This document shows, in pieces, positions 46,530 through 55,224 of a stretch of 60,861 bases of DNA. Numbering within the stretch: position 1 is the first letter of the stretch; every line of letters begins with the position of its first letter. The notes beneath the pieces are model-generated. The model made no database searches and had not been told where the DNA came from. It was given only the letters and a program-made list of their open reading frames with translations. This DNA comes from Clostridia bacterium (GTDB lineage Bacteria > Bacillota > Clostridia > Christensenellales > Pumilibacteraceae). The position numbers and the translations under genes are program-made. The stretch spans positions 1 through 60,861 of the forward strand of contig JAAVYI010000034.1 in the NCBI GenBank assembly GCA_022791055.1, read 5' to 3'.

Positions 46530-47285
46530 ATGTATCAAATCAAGATCAGTGTGGACGAAAATAACAGCGATTGGATCTCTGCGGCCGAACGGTTGATACG
46601 CAGCCGTCTGACGCAGACGGGCGGCATTATGACGGTCTATGCCGAACACGGTCGGATCAGTTTGTCGGCGGCTTGCGAAAACCGCTTTAAATCCAAGCTG
46701 ATTTCGGTCGTGCGGGAAGGCCTTGTCGAGATGTTTGCGACCGTTGTCAAAATGCAATATATCGAAAAGAAGTTGCGCGTTCCCGTTTTGGACGAAAAGG
46801 CGTTGCATCTTTTGTTGCATACGTTGGTCGCGTTCGACCGCGAGTGCGAACACGATCTGATGCGCGAAAAGCTGACGCTGACGCCCGATATGAATCTGGA
46901 CGGCATTTATAATTTTCGTTTTGCCGAACTGAAAAAACGCTGGGACGAGATTTGCATGTTGACCTGCGAAAACTCGGTGTACTTGCATAACGAAGAAAAC
47001 CTCAACGAATTGTTGCGCTTTTTGATCAGCGCCATCAATCCCAAGATCATGCGTTTGGAGTTGAGCGAGGCGCCGGAAGGATATAAACTGTCGGGAGAAC
47101 TGGAAAAGGGGATCTTCCGATTGACCGCGCTCAAAAGCGAGCAACTGCTGTTGTATCTGATCGACCTTGCGCCGATCGAGTTGGTGATCGATACCGAATT
47201 ATCGGACAAGAAACTGGCGCGGCGTTTGCGTGAGCTGTTCGACGCGCGCTATAAAGAAGATGCCGTATGTTTGGTACAAAATTGA
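46530..47285 (+). CDS. ytxC: YtxC-like sporulation-associated protein
   Basis: 251 residues, soluble, no signal peptide. The middle region with R-E-G-L-V-E-M-F, then D-G-I-Y-N-F-R-F-A-E-L-K-K-R-W near 125, resembles YtxC-like proteins found in spore-forming Bacillota; their biochemical role is unknown. GAGGAAGG precedes the ATG. An inverted repeat GCAAATT / AATTTGC (46472-46496) lies upstream and might be an operator. Confidence 0.72.
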   Translation: MYQIKISVDENNSDWISAAERLIRSRLTQTGGIMTVYAEHGRISLSAACENRFKSKLISVVREGLVEMFATVVKMQYIEKKLRVPVLDEKALHLLLHTLVAFDRECEHDLMREKLTLTPDMNLDGIYNFRFAELKKRWDEICMLTCENSVYLHNEENLNELLRFLISAINPKIMRLELSEAPEGYKLSGELEKGIFRLTALKSEQLLLYLIDLAPIELVIDTELSDKKLARRLRELFDARYKEDAVCLVQN

Positions 47286-47353
47286 TAGAATTTTGATAAA
47301 TTGCTAAAATTGACAAGATAGCGCATTATTTTGCTTGCATAAATTCTTCATTT

Positions 47354-47379
47354 GTGATACAGTGAGTGTATCACTTTTT
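47354..47379 (+). terminator. Hairpin with T run directly before yajC
   Basis: GTGATACA (47354-47361) and TGTATCAC (47367-47374) form a perfect 8-base stem with a 5-base loop, followed by five T. It can end the ytxC transcript; because it lies 18 bases before the yajC start it could instead be an operator or attenuator. Confidence 0.6.
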
Positions 47380-47396
47380 AAATGGAGAATAAACGA

Positions 47397-47966
47397 ATGG
47401 ATTTCAAATTTATGATCGGTGCGTTCGGCGCAGAGCAGTGGATCCTGATCGCGCTTTTGGTCGTCATGGTCGTTGTATTGATCGTGCTGCCGATGTTCAC
47501 CAACAAGCGCCGCAATAAAGCGGTCAACGAGTTGTACAACTCGATCCGCCCGGGCGACATCATCAAGACGGTCGGCGGCATCATCGGAGAGGTGAAAGAG
47601 ATCAAGGAACTTTCGCCCGTCGATAAGCAAATGGTCATCGAGACCGGCGCGGAAGGCAGCAAGACCACTATGGTATTCGACATTCAAGCCGTGTACCAGG
47701 TGATCGACAAGGTTGCGGCGCCTACGCCGATACAGCCGACGGAAACCGTCGCAACAGAGCCGGTAGCCGAAACGCCTGCGCCCGTCGAGGCCGCGCAACC
47801 CATTTCCGAAGAAACGGCCGCCGCCGACGCGCCGGTAGAGATGAAAGAGGAAGTCGTCGAAGAAACGGCACCCGCTGAAAAGGATACGGCCGCCAAGACC
47901 GGCGCAGCCAATAAGACCCGTTCGGCCGGATCGGCAAAAGGTAAATCGACTGCAAGCAAAAAATAA
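47397..47966 (+). CDS. yajC: Sec translocon accessory protein YajC
   Basis: 189 residues from the ATG at 47397, nine bases after GGAG; the ATG at 47382 overlaps that ribosome site and is unlikely. One membrane helix (about 15-35) is followed by the YajC core (N-K-R-R-N-K-A, then R-P-G-D-I-I-K-T-V-G-G-I-I-G). The last 90 residues are a long Ala/Pro/Glu-rich tail ending in lysines, longer than usual. YajC joins SecDF, whose genes lie 2 kb downstream. Confidence 0.92.
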   Translation: MDFKFMIGAFGAEQWILIALLVVMVVVLIVLPMFTNKRRNKAVNELYNSIRPGDIIKTVGGIIGEVKEIKELSPVDKQMVIETGAEGSKTTMVFDIQAVYQVIDKVAAPTPIQPTETVATEPVAETPAPVEAAQPISEETAAADAPVEMKEEVVEETAPAEKDTAAKTGAANKTRSAGSAKGKSTASKK

Positions 47967-47986
47967 AAGTAAGGCATATGTGTACA

Positions 47987-48037
47987 AACCTCCGCATAGT
48001 ATACTTGTGTAAAGACAAGTTATTGCGGAGGTTTTTT
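47987..48037 (+). promoter_or_regulatory. Hairpin carrying the ribosome site of the next gene
   Basis: AACCTCCGCA (47987-47996) pairs with TGCGGAGGTT (48024-48033), with an inner stem CTTGT/ACAAG, then a T run, then ATG at 48038. The right arm contains the GGAGG ribosome site. It can act as an intrinsic terminator of yajC or hide the ribosome site. A TATACT at 48000-48005 lies in the loop region. Confidence 0.65.
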
Positions 48038-48424
48038 ATGAGTAAGGAAAATGCAAAGACGCATTCGCCGATATTCGAGGTCATTATCAGCGTGACCGTC
48101 GCGGTCATTATCTCATTGATCTTGATTTTGCTCGCGGCGTTTATCATTAAGATTTTCAATATACCGACTTCGGCGATCGCCATTATCAACCAGGTCATCA
48201 AGGGCTTAAGCGTATTGGTCGCCTGTATGTTCTGCTTAAAGCAACCGGTCAACGGTTGGCTTAAGGGCATAATCGTCGGATTCTTTTATATCGTCATTGC
48301 GTTCGTCATCTTTTCGCTGTTGGGCGGCGGATTCGAATGGAGTTTGAAAATTCTCAACGACTTGGCGATCGGCTGCGTCACCGGCCTTTTGAGCGGGATC
48401 ATTGCGGCCAATATCCGTAAGTAG
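48038..48424 (+). CDS. Small four-helix membrane protein (TIGR04086 type)
   Basis: 128 residues from the ATG at 48038, seven bases after GGAGG; a longer frame would begin within the upstream hairpin. Four hydrophobic helices fill the protein, and the K-Q-P-V-N-G-W-L-K-G motif with L-S-G-I-I-A-A-N at the end is characteristic of the YrzE/TIGR04086 group, often encoded between yajC and the SCIFF peptide gene in Clostridia. The role is unknown. Confidence 0.82.
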   Translation: MSKENAKTHSPIFEVIISVTVAVIISLILILLAAFIIKIFNIPTSAIAIINQVIKGLSVLVACMFCLKQPVNGWLKGIIVGFFYIVIAFVIFSLLGGGFEWSLKILNDLAIGCVTGLLSGIIAANIRK

Positions 48425-48469
48425 GGCGGCAGTCGGCGCAATTAAATTCGCCGTGTGCGTTCAAAACGC

Positions 48470-48498
48470 TTGCAAAAAGCCGCGACTTTGTATATAAT
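48470..48498 (+). promoter_or_regulatory. scfA promoter
   Basis: TTGCAA (48470-48475), a 17-base spacer and TATAAT (48493-48498), 30 bases before the scfA start. Confidence 0.85.
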
Positions 48499-48527
48499 AG
48501 AGGTATACAATTTCGTTGGAGGAAAAC

Positions 48528-48698
48528 ATGAAACATATTCAGGTTGTTGCCAAGGACACGATGAGACGCGGTTGCGGAACGGGTTGCGGCGAGTGCCAGA
48601 CCAGTTGCCAGTCGGCTTGCAAGACCAGTTGCACGGTAGGCAATCAGAAGTGCGAGCAACAGATCAAAGTACACGTTCCGAAAAAAGACGAGGAATAA
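48528..48698 (+). CDS. scfA: SCIFF ranthipeptide precursor ScfA
   Basis: 56 residues from the ATG at 48528 with GGAGG upstream. The core C-G-E-C-Q-T-S-C-Q-S-A-C-K-T-S-C-T-V-G-N is the signature of the six-cysteines-in-forty-five peptide, found almost throughout Clostridia and converted by ScfB into a thioether peptide. Here an extra cysteine at residue 16 (R-R-G-C-G-T-G-C) makes seven. The peptide has been proposed to act in signalling. It is followed by its maturase gene six bases after the stop. Confidence 0.95.
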   Translation: MKHIQVVAKDTMRRGCGTGCGECQTSCQSACKTSCTVGNQKCEQQIKVHVPKKDEE

Positions 48699-48704
48699 GC
48701 GTCG

Positions 48705-50042
48705 TTGGTACATACGTTTACATGCTTGGACAGATATTTTTTGCTCGACGTCGAAAGCGGATCTGTCTATGAAGTCGATGAACTGACACACGAATTGGTC
48801 AAATCGGAAAACACTCCCCATGAGCTTTCGTCGGGAGTTTTTTCTCGTTTTTCCGATACGGAAATCGCCGAAGCCCGCGCCGAGTTGGCCGCGTTGCAAG
48901 CCGAGGGCGTGCTATATGCGCCGACGCAGCCGACTGCGCCGCCGGTCTATCACGGCGTCGTCAAAGCGATGTGTCTGAATATTTCGCATCTGTGTAATCT
49001 GCGCTGCGAGTACTGTTTTGCCGACGGCGGGACGTACCGCTCGGAGGCGCTCAATATGCCGTTTTCGGTCGCTAAGGCTGCGATCGATTTTCTGATCGTA
49101 AAAAGCGCGACGCGCCGCAATTTGGAAGTCGACTTCTTCGGCGGCGAACCGCTCTTGAATCTTGACGTTGTGCGCCAAACGGTTGCGTATGCGCGGTCGC
49201 TCGAAGAAAAAACGGGCAAGAAATTTCGGTTTACCATTACGACCAACGCCTATGCATTAGACGACGGCGCGATCGAATTTTTCAACCGCGAAATGTATAA
49301 TGTCGTTCTCAGTATAGACGGGCGAAAAAGTGTCCATAATTCGGTGAGAAAAACGGCGGGCGGCGGGGAATCGTTCGATCGTGCGCTTGCGAATGCGTTA
49401 CGGTTTCGCCATGCGCGCGGGGACAAGCAGTATTATGTGCGCGGGACGTTCACCGCGCTCAATAAGGACTTTGCGGCCGATGCGTTGGCGCTCAACGATT
49501 ACGGGTTCGATCAGATCTCGTTAGAGCCGGTCGTGTTACCCGAGACGCACCGACTGGCGCTCCATGCCGACGATGTCCCGTATCTCGAGAGGCAGTACGA
49601 GCTTTTGGCCGCGGAATATCTCAAGCGTCGCCAAACGGAGAAGTGGTTTAATTTCTTCCATTTTATGCTCGACCTGTACGACGGCCCGTGCGAAAGCAAA
49701 CGTATGTCGGGCTGCGGGGCGGGCAACGAATACGTCGCCGTCAATCCGGTAGGGGACATTTATCCCTGCCACCAGTTCGACGGAAACGCGCAGTTCAAAA
49801 TGGGCAGCGTTCTGGACAACTCGTTCGAACCGTCGATCGCCGAATTTTTTGCGAAAAACAATCTGACGGCAAAGCCGGACTGTATGAAGTGCTGGGCGAA
49901 GTACTACTGTAGCGGCGGCTGCGCGGCCAACGCCATTCAATACGGCGGCTCGATCAACACGCCTTGCGAGGTCTCTTGCCGGCTGATGAAAAAAAGGATC
50001 GAATGCGCTATTGCAGTGAACAGTATCGAAAACACAAAATAA
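48705..50042 (+). CDS. scfB: SCIFF radical SAM maturase ScfB
   Basis: 445 residues. The start is TTG at 48705, ten bases after AGGA; the product then begins M-V-H as in relatives. The N-terminal 80 residues form the peptide-recognition domain. The radical SAM cluster cysteines are C97, C101 and C104 (C-N-L-R-C-E-Y-C), then F-F-G-G-E-P-L. The C-terminal SPASM domain carries further cysteines (G-C-G-A-G-N, C-H-Q-F-D, C-M-K-C, C-S-G-G-C). It makes thioether bonds in ScfA. Confidence 0.95.
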   Translation: MVHTFTCLDRYFLLDVESGSVYEVDELTHELVKSENTPHELSSGVFSRFSDTEIAEARAELAALQAEGVLYAPTQPTAPPVYHGVVKAMCLNISHLCNLRCEYCFADGGTYRSEALNMPFSVAKAAIDFLIVKSATRRNLEVDFFGGEPLLNLDVVRQTVAYARSLEEKTGKKFRFTITTNAYALDDGAIEFFNREMYNVVLSIDGRKSVHNSVRKTAGGGESFDRALANALRFRHARGDKQYYVRGTFTALNKDFAADALALNDYGFDQISLEPVVLPETHRLALHADDVPYLERQYELLAAEYLKRRQTEKWFNFFHFMLDLYDGPCESKRMSGCGAGNEYVAVNPVGDIYPCHQFDGNAQFKMGSVLDNSFEPSIAEFFAKNNLTAKPDCMKCWAKYYCSGGCAANAIQYGGSINTPCEVSCRLMKKRIECAIAVNSIENTK

Positions 50043-50076
50043 ATGGTACCTTTGCGCAAAAAATGGCTTTATTCGT

Positions 50077-50106
50077 TTGACTAACCGCGCCCCGGTATTA
50101 TATAAT
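50077..50106 (+). promoter_or_regulatory. secDF promoter
   Basis: TTGACT (50077-50082), an 18-base spacer and a perfect TATAAT (50101-50106), with GGAGG before the secD ATG. Confidence 0.85.
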
Positions 50107-50134
50107 TAGATGTATTGTAAATTGGAGGCTGTAG

Positions 50135-51541
50135 ATGAAGAAGAAGTCGGCAATCGTTAAATTATCGATTCTTGGCGGATTGCTTATTATCGGCATCGTT
50201 CTTTCATTCTGCTCGTTTAATTTCGGTCTTACCAAATATAAATCTTTTGCGAACTCCATTAAATTGGGTCTCGACTTAAAAGGCGGCGTTTACGCCGTGT
50301 ACGAGGCTGCGGACACAAGCGCATCGGATTTCGACTCCGCTATGGAAGGCACGAAAACACGTTTGCAGAGTTTGATCGTTTCGAAAGGTTATTCCGAAGC
50401 GACCGTTGTGCGCGAGGGCAGCACGCGGTTGCGCGTTGAAGTTCCCGACGTGGACAACCCGTCCGCAATTTTCCAGATCATCGGAAAACCGGCGGAAGTC
50501 AAGTTTATTTTGGACGAGACAAAAGAAGTCGTCATGACCGGTAGCCAACACGTCCTGAAAGCGTCGGCCGGCTATTACGAAGGCGCGCCCGTCGTCGAAC
50601 TGTCGCTCAATTCCGAAGGCGCTAAAAAGTTCGGCGATGCCACGTCCAACAACGTCGGCAAAACAATGTCTATCGTCGTCGAAGAGGAAGGCGAGGAGCC
50701 GCGTACCATTTCGCAGCCGACCATCGAAGTTGCGATCACCAACGGCCGCGCCATCATCAACGGTATGGCCGACTATGATACCGCCAAGAATTTGGCGGAT
50801 CAGATCATGAGCGGCACATTCGACATTCCGCTTTCCTTGAAGGAGAGCGCGACCATTTCCGCGACGCTCGGCGACCGTGCATTGTTGCTCGGCCTGATCG
50901 CCGGCGCCGTCGGTCTGTTTTTGGTCATGGTGTTCCTGTGTGTGTTCTACCGCGCATTCGGCGGCGTTGCGTCGTTCTGTCTGTTGTTGTATACGGTGTT
51001 GATGCTGTTCTTCCTGGCCGTTCTGCCGTGGGTACAGTTGACGCTGCCCGGTATCGCAGGTATCATTCTTTCGCTCGGTATGGCAGTCGACGCGAACATC
51101 GTCATCACCGAAAGAATCAAATACGAGTACCGCAACGGCAAGTCGATCATGGCGTCGACGCACGCCGGTTTCAAAAAGGCGACGATCGCCATTATCGACA
51201 GCAACGTGACGACGATTATCGCGGCGATCCTCTTGTTGATTTTCGGCACCGGCTCGATCAAAGGCTTTGCCTTGACGTTATTGATTGGTATCGTGCTGTC
51301 GCTGTTTACGTCGCTGTTTGTCACCCGCAAGGTCGTCAAGTACGTCGTAACGCTCAACAGCACCAATCCTAAATTGTACAACTTGAAACGCGGCAAGGCG
51401 TTTGAAAATGTCCGCGCCGACGAGACCGACGCCGAATTGCAGGCGCGGCTTGACGCCGAGGCTGCGGCAAAACGCGCCGAAAAAGAGGCGAAGAAGAAAG
51501 CTAAGAAGGCGGAAGGAGAACTCAATCATGAAACTGTCTAA
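50135..51541 (+). CDS. secD: Protein translocase subunit SecD
   Basis: 468 residues. One N-terminal helix, then G-L-D-L-K-G-G-V (about 46-53), the periplasm-side P1-type region, and five C-terminal helices with G-M-A-V-D-A-N-I-V-I-T-E-R near 320. The end is a charged Ala/Glu/Lys tail. SecD and SecF use the proton gradient to help pull secreted proteins out. The stop lies 14 bases inside secF. Confidence 0.96.
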   Translation: MKKKSAIVKLSILGGLLIIGIVLSFCSFNFGLTKYKSFANSIKLGLDLKGGVYAVYEAADTSASDFDSAMEGTKTRLQSLIVSKGYSEATVVREGSTRLRVEVPDVDNPSAIFQIIGKPAEVKFILDETKEVVMTGSQHVLKASAGYYEGAPVVELSLNSEGAKKFGDATSNNVGKTMSIVVEEEGEEPRTISQPTIEVAITNGRAIINGMADYDTAKNLADQIMSGTFDIPLSLKESATISATLGDRALLLGLIAGAVGLFLVMVFLCVFYRAFGGVASFCLLLYTVLMLFFLAVLPWVQLTLPGIAGIILSLGMAVDANIVITERIKYEYRNGKSIMASTHAGFKKATIAIIDSNVTTIIAAILLLIFGTGSIKGFALTLLIGIVLSLFTSLFVTRKVVKYVVTLNSTNPKLYNLKRGKAFENVRADETDAELQARLDAEAAAKRAEKEAKKKAKKAEGELNHETV

Positions 51542-52793
51542 CCTTCTCGATAAAGAGCTTCATATCACCGAAAAGAAAAAGATTTGGTTTTTGATCCCGG
51601 CCGGCGTTGTCGTGTTGGCGGCAATCATGATGATCATCTTTACCTTTACGCTCGGCGGTCCGCTGAATTTGGGTATGGATTTTGCCGGCGGTTACACGAT
51701 GAAAGTGCAACTGGGAACCAAGTTGACCGATTCAACCAAGCAAGACTATAAAAACATGGTCACCGACATCGCCGAAGGGCTTAGTAACGACCAAGGCGAA
51801 AAGTACGGCATCAAGTTGTCCGGTATTCAAGAGCAGGGCAGCGGCGATCAAGCCTCTTTGTATATCAAATATAAAGCGGTTGCCTCGGAAGAAACGATGG
51901 AGGACGAGATCAACCCGGCTTTGAAACAGGCGTTGCAAGAATCGATTTTCAAGAGCATTCCGACGCTTACGGCGAGCGGCGGTACGGTCACTGCGACCTA
52001 TTCCGCACCGTTGGTCGAAAAGATTTTCGAGACGGTCGAACAATCGGTACGTGCGCATTTGCCTGAAGGCGTATCGGTGTCGGCGGTGACGCTGTCGGAA
52101 GATAAGAAAACGGTTACCGTGCAAACGTCGGCTACGGAATTGAGCGCCGAACAGCTCGACGGACTCAAATCGGCATTGTCTTATAGCGATTCCTATTCCG
52201 GATTGGTCAGCGACGGCGATATTATCAGCGCGACGGTCAGCGGAGAGCTGTTGACGACGGCGATCGCCGCTATCGTACTGGCCATCGTTTTGATGCTGGC
52301 GTACATTGCGATCCGTTTCGAGTTGTCGAGCGGTTTGGCCGCCATTGTCGCCCTGTTCCATGATATTTTGATCATGTTCTGCTTTATGGCGATTTTCCAT
52401 GTGGAGATCAACAGCACGTTTATTGCCGCATTGATCACTATACTGGGCTACTCGATCAACAACACGATCATCATCTTCGACCGCGTGCGCGAGACTGTCA
52501 AAACCCAAACGGGCAAAATGCTTACGGGCGCGCGCATCGCAAACCAAGCTGTCGGCGACACGTTGTTGCGTTCGTTTAATACGACCTTGACGACGTTGAT
52601 CACGATCGGCATGGTGGCCATTATCGGCGTGCCGGATATTCGTATCTTTGCGTTGCCGATCATTGCGGGTCTGTTGGCCGGTACGTTCTCGTCCATCTTC
52701 ATTGCACCGTCGATTTGGGCGCTCATACGCGACAGAAAGCGTAAACCGAAGGACAAGGTACAGACAGACAAGAAGGCAGCTGTTGCCGAATAA
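51528..52793 (+). CDS. secF: Protein translocase subunit SecF
   Basis: 421 residues from the ATG at 51528 with GGAAGGAG upstream; the longer frame lies within secD. N-terminal helix, G-M-D-F-A-G-G near residue 46, an outside domain longer than in many SecF proteins (about 50-245), then five helices with the S-I-N-N-T-I-I-I-F-D-R-V-R-E motif near 310. Partner of SecD. A terminator follows. Confidence 0.96.
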   Translation: MKLSNLLDKELHITEKKKIWFLIPAGVVVLAAIMMIIFTFTLGGPLNLGMDFAGGYTMKVQLGTKLTDSTKQDYKNMVTDIAEGLSNDQGEKYGIKLSGIQEQGSGDQASLYIKYKAVASEETMEDEINPALKQALQESIFKSIPTLTASGGTVTATYSAPLVEKIFETVEQSVRAHLPEGVSVSAVTLSEDKKTVTVQTSATELSAEQLDGLKSALSYSDSYSGLVSDGDIISATVSGELLTTAIAAIVLAIVLMLAYIAIRFELSSGLAAIVALFHDILIMFCFMAIFHVEINSTFIAALITILGYSINNTIIIFDRVRETVKTQTGKMLTGARIANQAVGDTLLRSFNTTLTTLITIGMVAIIGVPDIRIFALPIIAGLLAGTFSSIFIAPSIWALIRDRKRKPKDKVQTDKKAAVAE

Positions 52794-52807
52794 GTAAATA
52801 ACAGTCG

Positions 52808-52841
52808 ATAAGCCTTCTGTAACGACGGAAGGCTTATTTTG
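52808..52841 (+). terminator. Terminator after secF
   Basis: ATAAGCCTTC (52808-52817) pairs perfectly with GAAGGCTTAT (52828-52837), with a T run after it. The loop sequence CTGTAA and the ATAAGCC stem resemble the terminator after dnaJ. Confidence 0.88.
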
Positions 52842-52851
52842 TAGGGAACGT

Positions 52852-55224
52852 ATGAATCTGCAACTGATAAAACGAAACGATAATCCGATCGATGCGGCAA
52901 CCGTCCGGCACCTAAGCGAGACGTTGAAACTGCACCCCAAACTCGTCGAACTGCTAGTTCTGCGGGGGATTTCGGATGAGGCGGCCGTTCACAGATTTTT
53001 GGTGCCGGACGTTGCGAATTTTCACGATCCGTTTTTGATGAAAGGCATGGCGGAGGCCAAAGCGCGACTGGAGCAAGCCATCGAGGCAAACGAAAAAATC
53101 GTCGTTTACGGAGACTACGACGCCGACGGTATTTGTGCCTCGGCCATTTTGACGTTGTACTTATCTTCGCGCGGGCTGGACGTTTATACGCACATTCCCA
53201 ATCGAATCGGGGAGGGCTACGGCCTCAATATCGATTCGATCGAACACATTATCGAGTCGGTTTGCCCCGATCTCATTTTAACATGCGATTGCGGCATTTC
53301 CGGACATGAGGAAGTCGAGTACGCGCTCGATCTCGGTGTTGATATGATCGTTACCGATCATCATGAACTGGCCGAAAAGTTGCCCGAATGCACGGTGATC
53401 AATCCCAAACAGACCGATTGCAACTATCCGATCAACTATTTATGCGGCGCCGGCGTTGCCTTAAAGTTGGTGCAAGCCATGGGCGGTACCGACGCAATGC
53501 AAGAATATCTCGACTTGGCGGCGATCGCAACGGTCGCCGACTTGGTGCCGTTATATGACGAAAATCGCTTGATCGTCCAGCTTGGTCTCAAGCGGATCAA
53601 CGGCGGGTTCAACTTAGGCTTGCGGCATTTGATCGCAGGGCTTTCCTTAGACGGCGACATCACCAGCGGCGACATCGCCTACAAATTGGCGCCGCGTATC
53701 AATGCGGCAGGGCGTATGGGCGACGCGTACCGCGCATTTGTGTTGCTGACGACGTCCGATCCCGCACAAGCAGACGAAATCATCGAGTCGATCAATAACG
53801 ACAACGCGAAGCGGAAAGAGGCCTGCGACGCGCTTTATAACGAGGCCGTGGCCGATCTTTCATACGAAGACATGGTACACGATCGCGCCATAATCTTAAG
53901 TCACCCGTCCTGGGAAAAAGGCATTACCGGGATCGTGGCGGCGCGGCTTACCAATGACTTCCGCCGCCCGTCGTTCATTTTGGTCAATGCCGGCGACAGT
54001 TACAAAGGGACTTGCCGCAGTATCGACGGAATCAATGTTTACGAAATCTTGACGGCTGCCGCCGATCTCTTGATCGAGTACGGCGGACACAGCCAGGCCG
54101 CCGGTTTTTCGATTCGAGAGGAGAATATAGCGGCGTTTAAAAACCGTGTCAATACGTATCTTGCCAAATTTCCCGACGCGCTGTTTTTGCCGCAAATGCA
54201 GTATGATTTGGACATTGCGCTTGATGAGATCGATATGGAGTTGGTCGACTCGCTCGAACGGTTGGAGCCGACCGGAAACAGTTTCACCAAGCCGCTGTTT
54301 TTGACGCGCGCCGGCAACGTAAAAGTGACGCTGTGCAAGAATGCCAACCATACGCAGATTACGACCGAAAGCGGTTTGCAAATCTTTGCGTTCAATTTCT
54401 ACAAGCAAAACCATTTTCTTTTGTCCGAGGGCGACAAGGAATTGATTTTGGAATTACAACGGAACATGTACAATGGCCGCGCGTCGGTCAAATCGATTTT
54501 ACGCGCCGTGCGCCCGCAATCGCTGTATATTAACGATCGCACCGCCGCCGCCAACTACGTTAAAAATCTCAATGTACGCGTGCCGACCGATAAGATTCGG
54601 GTTTCGACGTACCGGGAGACGCAGTTCGCCGATCTACTGGGCGGAGCCTATGGAACGTTGGTCGTCGCATTCGATAAAGCGGGTTACGATAAGGCGGTGC
54701 GCCTGTCGGGCGATTCGCTTTTATTGCGCGATTTCTTATACGCGCAAACCAAAAACAATTATTCGCGCATCATCGTGGCGCCGGAGTTTGACGAAAACCT
54801 GCTTTTGTTCGGCTACGACCGCATTATATTTATCGACAGACCGATTTCCGACGGCTTGCTGGCTTATCTTAACAAGCATACCAAAGCGGAAATTTATATT
54901 CCGGAAGAGGATTCCCGAAAAAGATTTGTGCAAGCGATCGACGTTTCGCGCGAGACGTTCGGCCGCTGTTATGAGCTGATCAAGCGCAACGCAACGCTTT
55001 CGGCAAGCAATATTTATTCGTATTACAAAAAGCTGCGCGTTTCGGAAACCGTATCCGAGGCGCAATTCGTGTTCTGCGTCATCGTATTCATGGAGTTGAA
55101 GCTGATCGGCATAGCGCGCGGCGATTTTCGGTTGATCGTCAATCCGTTTTTCAAAACGGAATTGTCCGATTCTCCGTCGTATCGGTTGGTTTCGTCGCTA
55201 CGGCAGGACGGTGAAAACGTATGA
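52852..55224 (+). CDS. recJ: Single-strand exonuclease RecJ
   Basis: 790 residues, the long Bacillota form. DHH-superfamily metal motifs are present: D-Y-D-A-D-G near residue 85, D-C-G-I-S near 145, D-H-H-E-L near 168, and the DHHA1-type G-G-H-S-Q-A-A-G-F near 410. An OB-like domain and an extra C-terminal region follow. RecJ degrades 5' single strands in recombination and repair. The start follows the secF terminator by about ten bases, with AGGGA. Coupled to relA by ATGA overlap. Confidence 0.95.
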   Translation: MNLQLIKRNDNPIDAATVRHLSETLKLHPKLVELLVLRGISDEAAVHRFLVPDVANFHDPFLMKGMAEAKARLEQAIEANEKIVVYGDYDADGICASAILTLYLSSRGLDVYTHIPNRIGEGYGLNIDSIEHIIESVCPDLILTCDCGISGHEEVEYALDLGVDMIVTDHHELAEKLPECTVINPKQTDCNYPINYLCGAGVALKLVQAMGGTDAMQEYLDLAAIATVADLVPLYDENRLIVQLGLKRINGGFNLGLRHLIAGLSLDGDITSGDIAYKLAPRINAAGRMGDAYRAFVLLTTSDPAQADEIIESINNDNAKRKEACDALYNEAVADLSYEDMVHDRAIILSHPSWEKGITGIVAARLTNDFRRPSFILVNAGDSYKGTCRSIDGINVYEILTAAADLLIEYGGHSQAAGFSIREENIAAFKNRVNTYLAKFPDALFLPQMQYDLDIALDEIDMELVDSLERLEPTGNSFTKPLFLTRAGNVKVTLCKNANHTQITTESGLQIFAFNFYKQNHFLLSEGDKELILELQRNMYNGRASVKSILRAVRPQSLYINDRTAAANYVKNLNVRVPTDKIRVSTYRETQFADLLGGAYGTLVVAFDKAGYDKAVRLSGDSLLLRDFLYAQTKNNYSRIIVAPEFDENLLLFGYDRIIFIDRPISDGLLAYLNKHTKAEIYIPEEDSRKRFVQAIDVSRETFGRCYELIKRNATLSASNIYSYYKKLRVSETVSEAQFVFCVIVFMELKLIGIARGDFRLIVNPFFKTELSDSPSYRLVSSLRQDGENV

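Noticed and set aside
47310..47338. TTGACA at 47310 as a yajC promoter
   Set aside because: No acceptable -10 sequence lies 16-19 bases downstream.
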